Positions 36,221 through 45,493 of a stretch of 64,000 nucleotides of DNA are shown here, piece after piece. The position numbers were made by a program, and so were the translations under genes. Origin of the DNA: Candidatus Aenigmatarchaeota archaeon (GTDB taxonomy: Archaea > Aenigmatarchaeota > Aenigmatarchaeia > CG10238-14 > SCSR01); assembly GCA_016187385.1 (NCBI GenBank), contig JACPJU010000001.1, forward strand, positions 401,144 to 465,143. Direction: 5' to 3'. How positions within the stretch are numbered: the first letter of the stretch is position 1; the number at the start of each line of letters is the position of its first letter. The notes below the pieces were generated by a model. That model did not search any database and had not been told where the DNA came from. It saw only the letters and a program-made list of their open reading frames with translations.

Positions 36221-37936
36221 TTCATCCAATAATTCTTTTTCGGTATCTGTCAGCTTGTCATAAACTTCTCTAAGAACTTTCAAATCGTTCTCGCCCAACG
36301 CAGAAAACAGTTTATCGCCTTCACTTATCTGCCTCCCGATTGTCACATTTTCAACGCTTACGGCAACCCTGTCGCCCCTTTTGGCTTCAGAAACAGTTTT
36401 TCCTTCAGATTGTATTTCCTTCACCTTCCCTACAAGTTTGCCATCTTGTCTTTTTAATAGAACACCAGATTTTAGATATCCTCTTGAAACTTCCACGCCA
36501 AAAACAGCGGGGTCAGACACCCTAAATACAGCTCCTTTCAAAATCTGCACTTCCACAGGTCTGTCGACAATTGACAGTTTCGCTTCAGATTCTTTCTCTT
36601 TCTTTTGTGATGACCATCCTTTGTAGCCTTCAATGAGGCGATAGATTACATCATTCTCGAAAATCATCACACCCAAATCTCTTGCGATGTATTTTATTTC
36701 ATCCGGAGTCTGGACGTCGAATGTCAGAATGACTCTCTTCAATTCATCTTGAACCGTTTGAGCTTCAATTATATCGTCCCTTGTTATCTTGCCCACTTCC
36801 GCCTTTTTGATGGGAACGTTCTCTTCTCCCAATAATTTAATCAGAGCTTCCAAACCGCCTAATGTGCTCGCTTTGATAACTATTCCGTCAATGTTCCTTT
36901 CAAACTGAATATTCTCAATTTCTTTTTGCACAAGAGACTTCGCATTTTCCAAATCGCTTTCAGATTTGACAACAACAATAGGCGAACCTGAAATCACATT
37001 TTCTAGATTCGGAGCGCTGATTCTGATACCAGTAGCAGCCACATCCTTTTCTATGTTTTCAAACTGTTTCTCTGCCCTCAATTCCTGCAATTCTCTTGGT
37101 TTCAGCAATGACCTGATTTTTGTAGATATAGGTTCTCTGCCGCCAACTACCACGAAGTTTCCTCTTTCGATAGACCCGTCATACAAAATGACATCAATAA
37201 CATTTCCAAGTCCTCTGATTTCTTTGACTTCCAATACAGTCCCCTTTCCGATTTCAGACAGTTCCAGTTTACCTTTTAGGAATCTCTGGGCGAGTCCAGA
37301 TAACATCAACAAAAGTTCAGGCAATCCTTCTCCAGTCTGTCCTGACACGGGAATTATGGCGATGTTTTTTGTGAAATCTTCTACCCTGTCAAATCTTTCA
37401 GAATCAAATCCGCGTTCTGACATCTGAACTATCAGATTGTAAATTCTGTTGTTCAATTCTTCTTTTACATCCTCCCTTTGTTTTTCGAGAGAATTCAGAA
37501 ATCCAGAACCTTTATTCTGGTACCAGCCTCTTATTTTGTCAATTTTAGTTGCGGCAACGACAAAAGGCGTCTTGTATTCCTTCAATATATTCAGAGACTC
37601 TTCAGTCTGTTCCTTGAAACCTTCGTTAATGTCGACAACAAGAATCGCAAGATCAGCAATAGCACCGCCACGTTTCCTGAGCATGACAAAGCTCGCATGT
37701 CCTGGTGAATCTATTACAAGCAATCCGGGAATTGTCAATTCGATCTTGAACTTCTGGAGCAATTCGCCGCAAATCTTTTGGATTGTCTGGGCAGGGATGT
37801 TCGTCGCGCCTATTGACTGTGTTATCGCTCCGGGTTCGTGGCTGGCGACAGCAGTACCCCTGACGGCATCCAATAAAGTTGTCTTCCCGTGATCAACATG
37901 CCCTAACACTGCAACTATGGGCTGCCTTATGCTCAT
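36212..37936 (-). CDS. infB: Translation initiation factor IF-2 (aIF5B)
   Basis: 574 residues from the ATG at 37936, the usual length for archaeal aIF5B without an N-terminal extension. G1 GHVDHGKTT is at about residues 11-19, G3 DSPGH and G4 ATKID follow, then domains II, III and IV with GDKLFSALGENDL near the C-terminus. It is a GTPase that helps join ribosomal subunits during initiation. TATA-like GTATTTAAAAAC lies about 25 nt before 37936. The 15 extra upstream codons would start in the TATA box, so they are rejected. No intein is visible. Confidence 0.95.
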   Translation of the reverse strand: MSIRQPIVAVLGHVDHGKTTLLDAVRGTAVASHEPGAITQSIGATNIPAQTIQKICGELLQKFKIELTIPGLLVIDSPGHASFVMLRKRGGAIADLAILVVDINEGFKEQTEESLNILKEYKTPFVVAATKIDKIRGWYQNKGSGFLNSLEKQREDVKEELNNRIYNLIVQMSERGFDSERFDRVEDFTKNIAIIPVSGQTGEGLPELLLMLSGLAQRFLKGKLELSEIGKGTVLEVKEIRGLGNVIDVILYDGSIERGNFVVVGGREPISTKIRSLLKPRELQELRAEKQFENIEKDVAATGIRISAPNLENVISGSPIVVVKSESDLENAKSLVQKEIENIQFERNIDGIVIKASTLGGLEALIKLLGEENVPIKKAEVGKITRDDIIEAQTVQDELKRVILTFDVQTPDEIKYIARDLGVMIFENDVIYRLIEGYKGWSSQKKEKESEAKLSIVDRPVEVQILKGAVFRVSDPAVFGVEVSRGYLKSGVLLKRQDGKLVGKVKEIQSEGKTVSEAKRGDRVAVSVENVTIGRQISEGDKLFSALGENDLKVLREVYDKLTDTEKELLDESS

Positions 37937-37957
37937 CCCAACACCTTGCCGATTGTA

Positions 37958-37968
37958 GTTTTTAAATA
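37958..37968 (-). promoter_or_regulatory. TATA box for infB
   Basis: On the minus strand this reads TATTTAAAAAC, about 25 nt before the ATG at 37936. It supports the shorter start and a nearly leaderless transcript. Confidence 0.5.
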
Positions 37969-37995
37969 CACTTATTACCATATTGTTTTATAAGC

Positions 37996-38619
37996 ATGGC
38001 AAAAAAACTGGGCATCAATCCTTGGTTCACCATGTGGTACAAGCCGCGAGAGACTATCCGCAAGATTATCAAATACGATCCTCGGTACATGGTTCTGCTT
38101 TTGGCTGCTGCAACCGGGTTTTCCTCGTTTTTAAGTTCGGCGGCACAGAAATCTATGGGCGATTATCTGACTGTGCCATTCATTTTCCTCTTGGCTCTGT
38201 CAATCGGCTCAATTTTAGGCATTGCGGGTCTTTATATTTCCGGATGGCTGATAAGATGGACCGGCAAATGGATTGGTGGCAAAGCTTCGCCATTGCACAT
38301 ACGAACTGTAATAGCATGGTCCAATGTACCAATTGTATGGGGACTGATTCTGACCATCTTCGAATTATTGATATTCGGCGAAACATTGTTTACAGGATCA
38401 ACGATGACACTCACGCTATTTATTTTTGTCTTCGGTGCAATTGAATTGGCCTTGGGAATTTGGGCATTTGTCATACTTCTGAGATCTTTGGGAGAAGTGC
38501 AGAAATTCTCCGCATGGAAGGCTCTTCTGAATGTATTCTTGAGCGCGTTGATAATCGTTCTTCCGATAATGATAATATCGGCATTGGGGCTATTGTACAT
38601 AGCAGGTTCTATATACTAA
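37996..38619 (+). CDS. Yip1-domain integral membrane protein
   Basis: 207 residues with five hydrophobic segments: about 30-50, 62-84, 113-131, 140-165 and 180-203. The N-terminal NPWFTMWYKPRETIRKI and the later VIAWSNVPIVWGL are typical of the Yip1 domain family of archaea and bacteria. The molecular role of prokaryotic members is not settled; a membrane-organisation role is assumed. It is divergent from infB and is followed by small hypothetical genes on the same strand. Confidence 0.85.
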   Translation: MAKKLGINPWFTMWYKPRETIRKIIKYDPRYMVLLLAAATGFSSFLSSAAQKSMGDYLTVPFIFLLALSIGSILGIAGLYISGWLIRWTGKWIGGKASPLHIRTVIAWSNVPIVWGLILTIFELLIFGETLFTGSTMTLTLFIFVFGAIELALGIWAFVILLRSLGEVQKFSAWKALLNVFLSALIIVLPIMIISALGLLYIAGSIY

Positions 38620-38655
38620 AATACTTTCCCAACCCATTTAATATCAAGTGGGTTT

Positions 38656-39090
38656 ATGTCAATGAACATGCAAGAAATAACGCCTCTCAGCTTGTGCATA
38701 GTAACACAGGATCTGATTGACGGGAAAAGATTCCAGCAGAACTTCTGCGATAATGTGATTCTCAGGAACAGGGATGTATCTTTAGAGACTAAACTGATAC
38801 CGATAAAGAGGGAATTGAATTCCGTAACTTACCAAGGCAAGTACCTGGACGGCCACAAGCTGGCAATCATAAGCAACGTAGACAAAATAATCGGACTAGT
38901 GACCAGATATTCCGAGATTGACATGAATCTGGTGCAATCGATAATCTACAATGGCAAGATAATTATCAACAAAGTTTTGAATGCAGATTCGTTTGACAAA
39001 ATAACTGAGTTAGAGTCCGTTTTCAAGTCGAAAATAACCCTGCCTGTTTACGACCTTTACATAAGACACTCGAAAAAATTGAAAATGTAG
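38656..39090 (+). CDS. Hypothetical protein, roadblock-like length
   Basis: Up to 144 residues; possible starts are 38656, 38662 and 38668. The TATA-like tttaatat at 38637-38644 would best fit 38662 or 38668. The sequence (KLAIISNVDKIIGLVTRYSE, IIYNGKIIINKVLNADSFDK) is an alpha/beta mix with no membrane segment. The C-terminal tail is basic (RHSKKLKM). It lies 5 bp before a 54-residue helical protein, so they may be a pair. No family recognised. Confidence 0.65.
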   Translation: MSMNMQEITPLSLCIVTQDLIDGKRFQQNFCDNVILRNRDVSLETKLIPIKRELNSVTYQGKYLDGHKLAIISNVDKIIGLVTRYSEIDMNLVQSIIYNGKIIINKVLNADSFDKITELESVFKSKITLPVYDLYIRHSKKLKM

Positions 39091-39095
39091 ATGGT

Positions 39096-39260
39096 ATGCT
39101 GAAAGAAGACATAGACAAGGAACTTGAAAGGTTGAAGATGAAAAAAGTAGAGCTTGTCAACAGGATAAACATAACTAACTTCTTTGACGAAAAGGAAGAA
39201 TACGCAGAGGAATTGGAGCTAATTCAGAAGCAGATAAACATACTGGAAAAAATGAAATGA
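39096..39260 (+). CDS. Small helical protein (54 residues)
   Basis: The frame MLKEDIDKELERLKMKKVEL and onward is a highly charged two-helix hairpin, with a central NITNFFDEKEE turn. Length, charge pattern and lack of hydrophobic segment suggest a small coiled-coil protein. It starts 5 bp after the preceding gene and ends 2 bp before the reverse end of a small membrane protein gene. Function unknown; likely translationally coupled to the preceding gene. Confidence 0.6.
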   Translation: MLKEDIDKELERLKMKKVELVNRINITNFFDEKEEYAEELELIQKQINILEKMK

Positions 39261-39262
39261 CA

Positions 39263-39376
39263 TCAGTATTTCTTTCCGATGACAAGCTTGACGAGGATCA
39301 ATATGAAAATCACCACAACTATGATCCCAGCGCCTATTATCCAAGTCAGCGGATCAAGAAAATCGATGAACGCCAT
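39263..39376 (-). CDS. Tiny membrane protein (37 residues)
   Basis: Reads MAFIDFLDPLTWIIGAGIIV and on through a hydrophobic helix to KLVIGKKY. One membrane span with a basic C-terminus. Its ATG lies 1 bp after the stop of the large S-layer-like protein gene (TGATATG), so it is probably translated from the same transcript and may be a small membrane partner. Function unknown. Confidence 0.55.
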   Translation of the reverse strand: MAFIDFLDPLTWIIGAGIIVVVIFILILVKLVIGKKY

Positions 39377-39377
39377 A

Positions 39378-41744
39378 TCATCCCTTATTTACTTCTGTAT
39401 TTCCCTCTTTTTTAACTCTTAGCATCGACAACAATTTCTCTAGTTTCTCCTTAATCTTTTCTAAGAATGTCTTTGCCTTTTCTTTCCCCTTGAAAACATA
39501 TTCGCTGGTATCGTGCTTGAAACCTTCCTTTTCTGGCCAGAACAAATATGCCAGAATAGCTATGCCAAAAACAACTACAACTGCAATAACAATAATTATG
39601 ACTGTCCTAAAGCTAATCACAAATCCTTCCGGAGGTTTGGCTGATTTGAGCAGTTCCTCGGCCTCGGTCAGCGACGACTTGATGGATTCGAAGTTTTGAT
39701 ATGCCGAAAAATAGTCACCGGAATTTATCAAATCCTGGGATTGTTTTATTGTCGTCTTGATCCCGTTCAATTTTTCTTCGACATCTGTCGTGTTTATTCC
39801 CAATGCCTTGCTTTTGGTTATGGCATCTTCCAACTTTAAAACCTGCAGATTTATGAGGGCCAGTGTATCATCTATCTCCATCTTGGTCCTGTTTGATGGC
39901 AGTACCTTCAACTTGAAATTTTGTGTTGTTGTCGCGTTGGAACTGTTGACCTTGAACGTTCCGGAATATTCCTTGGTATCGACGCTGCTGCTAATGTTGA
40001 ATGTCACATCAAATGATTCCGTCACGCCTATCAATATGTGCCGGACAGACGGTTGTATGGAATACCATCCTGAGTCAATATCCAAAATCTCTAGTGAAAC
40101 ACTCTGCGCCAGATTGCCGGTATTTTTGACTTTTATCGTGGCAGTATAAGTTGTGTCCTGCGCCACTTCTATAGTCGTGGGTGGGTTGATGAATTCATAT
40201 GTCGCATTCGGACCTTTTCTTATTAACAGAGTATTTTTCACGGTGCCAGCAGTATAATTCACATTCACTGTATTGTTGCACATGTACTCATAGATGCTGC
40301 CCGCTGAGAATTTCTGCACATCAGACCCGCTTATCAATGTCCCGTTCCTGTACAAATTTGCAGTCAGTCCTGATACACCGACCGTACATGTAACATTTGT
40401 ACCGACAGGCGAATCGAGCGTCCATTGAGGCGATATGTTCAGTGTGAGTGAAGGAGTTGCCTTGTTAACGGTGAATGAACTCTGCACGGTTAGATTGAAC
40501 TTGTGGTTGTTTGTGAAATTTCCATACATCCTCCATGCGAATGTACCAGCTGGCAGGTATGTCGTATAATAAAATTGGGTTGTTGAATAATTGGACATTG
40601 TGTAATTGGTGTTTGTGCCCGACCAGTCGCCTTCTATCATGGCGCTCTGTATGCCGGGTATGCTGTCAAAAGTGAGATTAAACGATGTGGAACCATTTGA
40701 GAATGTTAGCGGCAAATTTGCCGTTGAGGTAGTGTATGAAGGTACTGTGGCAACGGAATATATAGAGGAATTGCTTGTGTAGTTCGTATTCCCCGATGTT
40801 GTTATTGAATAATTATGCAAACCTAGCGATGAAATCGTATCATTTCTTGAATATGGAATGGATGCATCGTCGGCAATAACCGACCCGTCCAACGATAAAT
40901 CAATTTTACAAGCCGACTGTTTGCAGGTTGTATCTACAGTAGCATTAACAACAGTATTATTGACCGAGGTTGTGTTGCCGTTGAGCAAACCGTTCAGGTA
41001 AACACTAATCCTATTTGTCGCCTGTGCTACCAGATAAGTCGTCTGATTTGTGGAATTGAATGTGTTGTTCGTGTCGTTTGCGTACACCCTCCAGACATAT
41101 GTGCCGGCAGACAGGTCCGAGAAATTCGCATAATACACGCTGCTTGAGTTGTTCATGGTCTCGTTGTGTATGGAGCCTGTGGTAAAATTATGTTCAAGCA
41201 AGACTTTTGATATGTCTCCATTGTCAACCCATGTGACATTGAACCAATATGACTGATTTGGAGCGTAGCTCGAGTTTGAGCTGAGCGATGTCGTGTTGCT
41301 CGAATATGTTGGATAGAGCGTGTCGAACAGAGTAAATGTTACATTGTTTGAAGAAAATGAGTTGCTGGCATCCATAGTGGATATGTTGAATCCATAGCTT
41401 CCAGTAGAAGTTGGCGTGTTAACATATACCCAAAAGTATTGCGTTGTTCCATTACCGACAATGCCGACAGAAGAAGTGTTTGTCCATGTCGGTGCAGACG
41501 ACGATGATGTGTAGAGACTTGTTGATGTCCCGTGTGCAACATACGTAAATCCAGATGGCGATGTTATGTTCAATTGTGTGATATTAACGCTCCCTGTATT
41601 CGCAACAGAAAAATTTATGATTTGCGAACTGTTGCCGACATTCCCACCTGTCGGACTTGAGCTGGCTGTGAATGTGACAGCCATGGCAATTGCCTGCAGA
41701 GAAATCAGCGATAGAATAAATACTAAAGCGAATCCCCTTCTCAT
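39378..41744 (-). CDS. Large secreted S-layer-like surface protein with C-terminal membrane anchor
   Basis: 788 residues from the ATG at 41744. Residues 1-22 are a signal peptide (RRGFALVFILSLISLQAIA). The extracellular part is dominated by Ser, Thr and Asn with dozens of N-x-S/T sequons. Repeated beta-sandwich units carry TYLVWRVYANDTNN and FAWRMYGNFTNN-type strands, so at least two copies of one module. A NEW3-like domain (TTIEVAQDTTYTATIKVKNT, about 525-625) and a helical stalk follow. One membrane span at about 720-745 is followed by a Lys-rich cytoplasmic tail. It is divergent from the subtilase gene, which contains related beta units; both may be part of the cell envelope. Confidence 0.85.
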   Translation of the reverse strand: MRRGFALVFILSLISLQAIAMAVTFTASSSPTGGNVGNSSQIINFSVANTGSVNITQLNITSPSGFTYVAHGTSTSLYTSSSSAPTWTNTSSVGIVGNGTTQYFWVYVNTPTSTGSYGFNISTMDASNSFSSNNVTFTLFDTLYPTYSSNTTSLSSNSSYAPNQSYWFNVTWVDNGDISKVLLEHNFTTGSIHNETMNNSSSVYYANFSDLSAGTYVWRVYANDTNNTFNSTNQTTYLVAQATNRISVYLNGLLNGNTTSVNNTVVNATVDTTCKQSACKIDLSLDGSVIADDASIPYSRNDTISSLGLHNYSITTSGNTNYTSNSSIYSVATVPSYTTSTANLPLTFSNGSTSFNLTFDSIPGIQSAMIEGDWSGTNTNYTMSNYSTTQFYYTTYLPAGTFAWRMYGNFTNNHKFNLTVQSSFTVNKATPSLTLNISPQWTLDSPVGTNVTCTVGVSGLTANLYRNGTLISGSDVQKFSAGSIYEYMCNNTVNVNYTAGTVKNTLLIRKGPNATYEFINPPTTIEVAQDTTYTATIKVKNTGNLAQSVSLEILDIDSGWYSIQPSVRHILIGVTESFDVTFNISSSVDTKEYSGTFKVNSSNATTTQNFKLKVLPSNRTKMEIDDTLALINLQVLKLEDAITKSKALGINTTDVEEKLNGIKTTIKQSQDLINSGDYFSAYQNFESIKSSLTEAEELLKSAKPPEGFVISFRTVIIIVIAVVVVFGIAILAYLFWPEKEGFKHDTSEYVFKGKEKAKTFLEKIKEKLEKLLSMLRVKKEGNTEVNKG

Positions 41745-41773
41745 CAAATCTCCTATACATTCTATTTAAACTT

Positions 41774-41783
41774 GCTATAAAAT
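41774..41783 (+). promoter_or_regulatory. TATA box for the candidate C/D box RNA
   Basis: gctataaaat matches box A and places a transcription start at about 41800, just where the candidate guide RNA begins. Confidence 0.45.
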
Positions 41784-41802
41784 ATTGCTTCTATAGCTCA
41801 CA

Positions 41803-41862
41803 ATTCGATGAAGACAGATGGGCGGCATGATAAAAGATGAATAGTTTGCCGAGTCCTGAGAA
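41803..41862 (+). ncRNA. Candidate C/D box guide RNA
   Basis: In the 158-bp gap between divergent surface-protein genes there is an ordered set of elements: C-like GATGA at 41807-41811, D'-like CATGA at 41826-41830, C'-like GATGA at 41836-41840 and a perfect D box CTGA at 41856-41859. Total length of about 60 nt and guide spans of 12-15 nt fit archaeal C/D sRNAs. CTTCT (41788-41792) and AGAAG (41859-41863) could close a terminal stem. The D guide (41841-41855) is complementary to ACTCGGCAAA, which I recall as a conserved 23S rRNA stretch. A TATA box lies upstream. Boxes C and D' are imperfect, so it is a candidate. Confidence 0.45.
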
Positions 41863-41905
41863 GGAGATACTATTAAGCTTTAGAGCGAAATTAAATTAAG
41901 ATTGG

Positions 41906-44900
41906 ATGAACAGAGTTTTTGTCGTTTCGGTTGTTGCAGCACTTTTGCTTACAATTTCAACAGTGGGAAGTCAGGATTATGACTGGAAACAAAAGCTGGG
42001 ATATGACCTGAGACAGATTATAGACGAAAGCAAACCTAGCACATTAAAAATACTGCAATCTGGCACGGAAAGGCAAGTGGATGTTATTGTCCTGACAAAA
42101 GACGTCTCAGTCAAAAATTCAGTTGCGATCGAAAGAGAATTTTCCATTATACAAGGATTTTCGGCAAAGCTCAGTTTAACCGAGATAGAAAACCTAGCCG
42201 AAAATCCCAACGTTGAGAAAATAACTTTGAATCATGTATTTACCGCCAAAAGGGCAGGCAGCACGCCTGTTATGAGAACAGATTTTGCAAGCGAGACATT
42301 CAACATAAACGGAACCAATGTAAACATTTCAATAATAGACAGCGGAGTTTTCAACCATACAGAATTCCAGTCTCCCAACAGGATAATTCTCCAAAAATGT
42401 TTTATATCAGACATCAGAGTTCAATGTCCTCCAAATAATTCCACCACGAGTTCCAATGCTACAGATGATAATGGTCATGGGACTCATGTGACTGGCATAG
42501 CCGCCGGAGAAGGTGGTTCGTTAGGCAACGGCTCGGCAAGGAATGCCAATATATTCGCTGTAAAGGCGTTGGATAGCTCAGGTTCAGGTTCTGAAAGCGA
42601 TATAATAAGTGCGGTAGAGTGGTCTGTAAACAATCGCGCCAATGTTATTTCAATGAGTCTGGGCATGACTATAACAAATTGTTATGATTCTGTTTTGTCC
42701 GATGCTGTTGACAATGCCACGTCCAATGGTGTCTTGGTTGTTGTTGCCGCTGGAAATTCTGGACCATCTTCCAATACCATAGACGCACCAGGATGTGCTA
42801 AAAAAGCTCTCACGGTGGGTGCGGTAAACAAGTCTGATAAAATAACATCGTACAGCTCTCGAGGTTCGACTGGTAGTAACAGGACCAAACCTGATTTGGT
42901 CGCGATAGGTGGTAATGATACGATAAATCATTGTAGCAATATTACAACAAGCGGCGTGTTGTCCACGTACTTGGACAATGATTATGCATGTGCAAAAGGA
43001 ACGTCAATGGCAACACCTTTCGTTTCTGGCATAGCCGCGCTGCTATACGAACAATATAACAGAACTTTCGGTTATTATCCAAATTCGAATTTGGTCAAGG
43101 CGGTTCTTATGACAGCCGTGAACACAACAGGAATGCAGGCCGACGGCTACACACAAAGAAATAATGTCTATGGCTCGGGCAGGATAGACGCGTATGAAGC
43201 GATTAGGATAATGAACTTCACAAGAAACGGCACGATCTCACAGAACGAAACAAAGACATATTACATAAACGTGACAAGCACCAGCGCTAAAGTCACATTA
43301 TACTGGCCGGAGAATTCTTCGGTGAATAACAATCTCGATTTGATTGTCGGCAATTCTACATTGAACTACAGTTACGCTACTGGCACGAATGATAATGTAG
43401 AGCAGGTGTTCATTTACAATTCAACCAGCGGACTGTGGAAGATATATGTGAACGGCACAACTGTATCAAATCCTCAGGCATTCTATCTTGTATCAGACAC
43501 ATCCTTTTCAGATTTCATAACAATTCAATCTCCGTTGAACCAGACTTACACCACAGGCAGTCTGCATTTCAACATGACCGTGACAAAACCAGTTTCAAAT
43601 GCTACAGTATCGATTGATAATGTAAATCACACTTTAACCAACGACACATTATTCCATTATTATAACCTTACAGTGCCGCTTCTTTCCGAAGGTTTTCATA
43701 ATGCGACATTCTACATCAATGACAGCAATGTTTTCATGATAAACACCACATATTTCACAGTTGAATATCTTAGTCCAACGTATCTTGTGAACGGCACAAA
43801 CTCCACAATAGTAATCGGAAAATTCAATTCCATCCTCTTGTTCGCAAATTGGACTGATCTCGAAGGACTGGGATATGCATGGCTTTGGACGAATGAAACT
43901 GGTGGAAACGGGATAAATTACACAAGTGGAACTTACAACTCACCTATTAATATCAACTTGACTTTCGGCGAGACATGGAGCAATTTCACATGGAGCAACA
44001 CCTCGGTTAACTTGGGTGATATCATATCATGGAAAATCTACGCCAATGACACATCCGGCAAGGAGAATTCAACTGTAGAATCCATATTTACAATCGATAA
44101 TTTCACTCCCACATTCAACAACACCAAGAATACTTCAGCGGTATATAACGAAAGTTTTCAAGCCAACAGTTCGTTCTATGATAATGGTTCAATACATACA
44201 GTTCTATTCGAATCCAATTTCTCAGGTTCTTTGACAAACTATACGGTAGCAAATTCAGGAAGCGAATATTATTTCACAGTGGGATATGGCAACCAGACCG
44301 TCAACAAGTTTGTTGTATACAGATGGCATGTGAACGACACATCCGGATTGTACAATTCCACTGAACAATTCAATTACACAGTAGGCAAAGCGGCAACATC
44401 CGTAAGATTGTTTTTGAATGGAACAGAAGGCAACAAAAATTATCAGAAAGGTTCTATTGCAAATATCACAGCAACAGTGAATATAACAGGAAAGAACGTT
44501 ACAATTGTTTCAAACTTTACAGGTTCGGATATTCTCGCTAACGGCACAACACCGCAGCAAAACACAACAAACACGTCGAACCTCAATATAAGCGTGTATA
44601 ACATTACGGCATACTTTTCGGCTGATGAGAACTATACAGCAAGTTCTGTGACATATTACCTCTCCGTTTTGAAGCCCGATGGCGAATCTTGTTCTGCAGC
44701 TAGTGAATGTTTTGGTGGTTATTGTAATTCCGGTGCATGTGCAAGTTCATCACCACCTTCACCATCATCTTCAAGTTCATCGTCCGGTTCGTCATCTTCA
44801 TCCGGCTCATCATCGCCGCCTCCGTCAGCGTCACCCATTCCTACACCAACACCATCTCCAATTACAGGACAGGCTGTAAAAGTAACGCTAAATGACGAAA

Positions 44901-45493
44901 AGACTAGCATAAACATACCTTCTATACCGCCCAACACTGTGAAAGAAATTCCTGTAAGCGACGATTACATAATACAGAAAATTTCGATAACATCATCAGG
45001 CACAATCACAAACGCGGAAATTAAAATTGAGAAAGTGTCTTTACCGTCTGATATAGTTCCACCCGTTGGTGACGTGTTCGAATACATCAAGTTTGACGAA
45101 ACAAACATTACGAACAGTCAGATAGCATCTGTCAACATTTCGTTCAAGGTAAGCAAAGCATGGCTGTCTCAAAACAACATGAGCGAATCGTCTGTGCATC
45201 TCGCGAGATATACAATACAATGGGACTTGCTGAACACCACTAAGACTGGTGAAACACAGGATGATATTACATATACGGCAACCTCTCCAGGTCTTTCCAT
45301 ATTTTCCATAGTGGGCATGCCTTCTGAAGAAGTAGGTGGAAACAACGAAGCTCAGACTTCCCAGACCGGTTTGTTTGCACTCACCAAAAACAATTCGATT
45401 GTTCTTTTAATTATCGCACTTTCAATAGTGGCGGTTGTTTCATATGTGATTACAAAGCGGGCGGGTATTCGTCTTCCGCTTGGCCGGTCTTGA
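41906..45493 (+). CDS. Secreted subtilisin-family protease with PGF-pre-PGF-like region and membrane anchor
   Basis: 1195 residues. Signal peptide about 1-22, then an I9-like propeptide (to about 115). The S8 catalytic triad is present: Asp in IIDSGV (about 144), His in NGHGTHV (about 190), Ser in GTSMATP (about 368). Beta-sandwich domains with many N-glycosylation sequons fill about 430-920. A Cys-rich CSAASECFGGYC segment and a Ser/Pro linker (950-985) lead to a PGF-pre-PGF-like domain (about 990-1155, KVSKAWLSQNNMSE, SPGLSIFSIVG), then a C-terminal membrane span with basic end. It probably matures envelope proteins or attacks extracellular protein. The end overlaps the convergent gene by 44 bp. 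Confidence 0.92.
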   Translation: MNRVFVVSVVAALLLTISTVGSQDYDWKQKLGYDLRQIIDESKPSTLKILQSGTERQVDVIVLTKDVSVKNSVAIEREFSIIQGFSAKLSLTEIENLAENPNVEKITLNHVFTAKRAGSTPVMRTDFASETFNINGTNVNISIIDSGVFNHTEFQSPNRIILQKCFISDIRVQCPPNNSTTSSNATDDNGHGTHVTGIAAGEGGSLGNGSARNANIFAVKALDSSGSGSESDIISAVEWSVNNRANVISMSLGMTITNCYDSVLSDAVDNATSNGVLVVVAAGNSGPSSNTIDAPGCAKKALTVGAVNKSDKITSYSSRGSTGSNRTKPDLVAIGGNDTINHCSNITTSGVLSTYLDNDYACAKGTSMATPFVSGIAALLYEQYNRTFGYYPNSNLVKAVLMTAVNTTGMQADGYTQRNNVYGSGRIDAYEAIRIMNFTRNGTISQNETKTYYINVTSTSAKVTLYWPENSSVNNNLDLIVGNSTLNYSYATGTNDNVEQVFIYNSTSGLWKIYVNGTTVSNPQAFYLVSDTSFSDFITIQSPLNQTYTTGSLHFNMTVTKPVSNATVSIDNVNHTLTNDTLFHYYNLTVPLLSEGFHNATFYINDSNVFMINTTYFTVEYLSPTYLVNGTNSTIVIGKFNSILLFANWTDLEGLGYAWLWTNETGGNGINYTSGTYNSPININLTFGETWSNFTWSNTSVNLGDIISWKIYANDTSGKENSTVESIFTIDNFTPTFNNTKNTSAVYNESFQANSSFYDNGSIHTVLFESNFSGSLTNYTVANSGSEYYFTVGYGNQTVNKFVVYRWHVNDTSGLYNSTEQFNYTVGKAATSVRLFLNGTEGNKNYQKGSIANITATVNITGKNVTIVSNFTGSDILANGTTPQQNTTNTSNLNISVYNITAYFSADENYTASSVTYYLSVLKPDGESCSAASECFGGYCNSGACASSSPPSPSSSSSSSGSSSSSGSSSPPPSASPIPTPTPSPITGQAVKVTLNDEKTSINIPSIPPNTVKEIPVSDDYIIQKISITSSGTITNAEIKIEKVSLPSDIVPPVGDVFEYIKFDETNITNSQIASVNISFKVSKAWLSQNNMSESSVHLARYTIQWDLLNTTKTGETQDDITYTATSPGLSIFSIVGMPSEEVGGNNEAQTSQTGLFALTKNNSIVLLIIALSIVAVVSYVITKRAGIRLPLGRS

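Noticed and set aside
44679-44937. Overlapping frames in the Ser/Pro-rich segment of the subtilase
   Set aside because: Low-complexity codons create His/Val-rich and Asp/Glu-rich shadow frames with no start signals.
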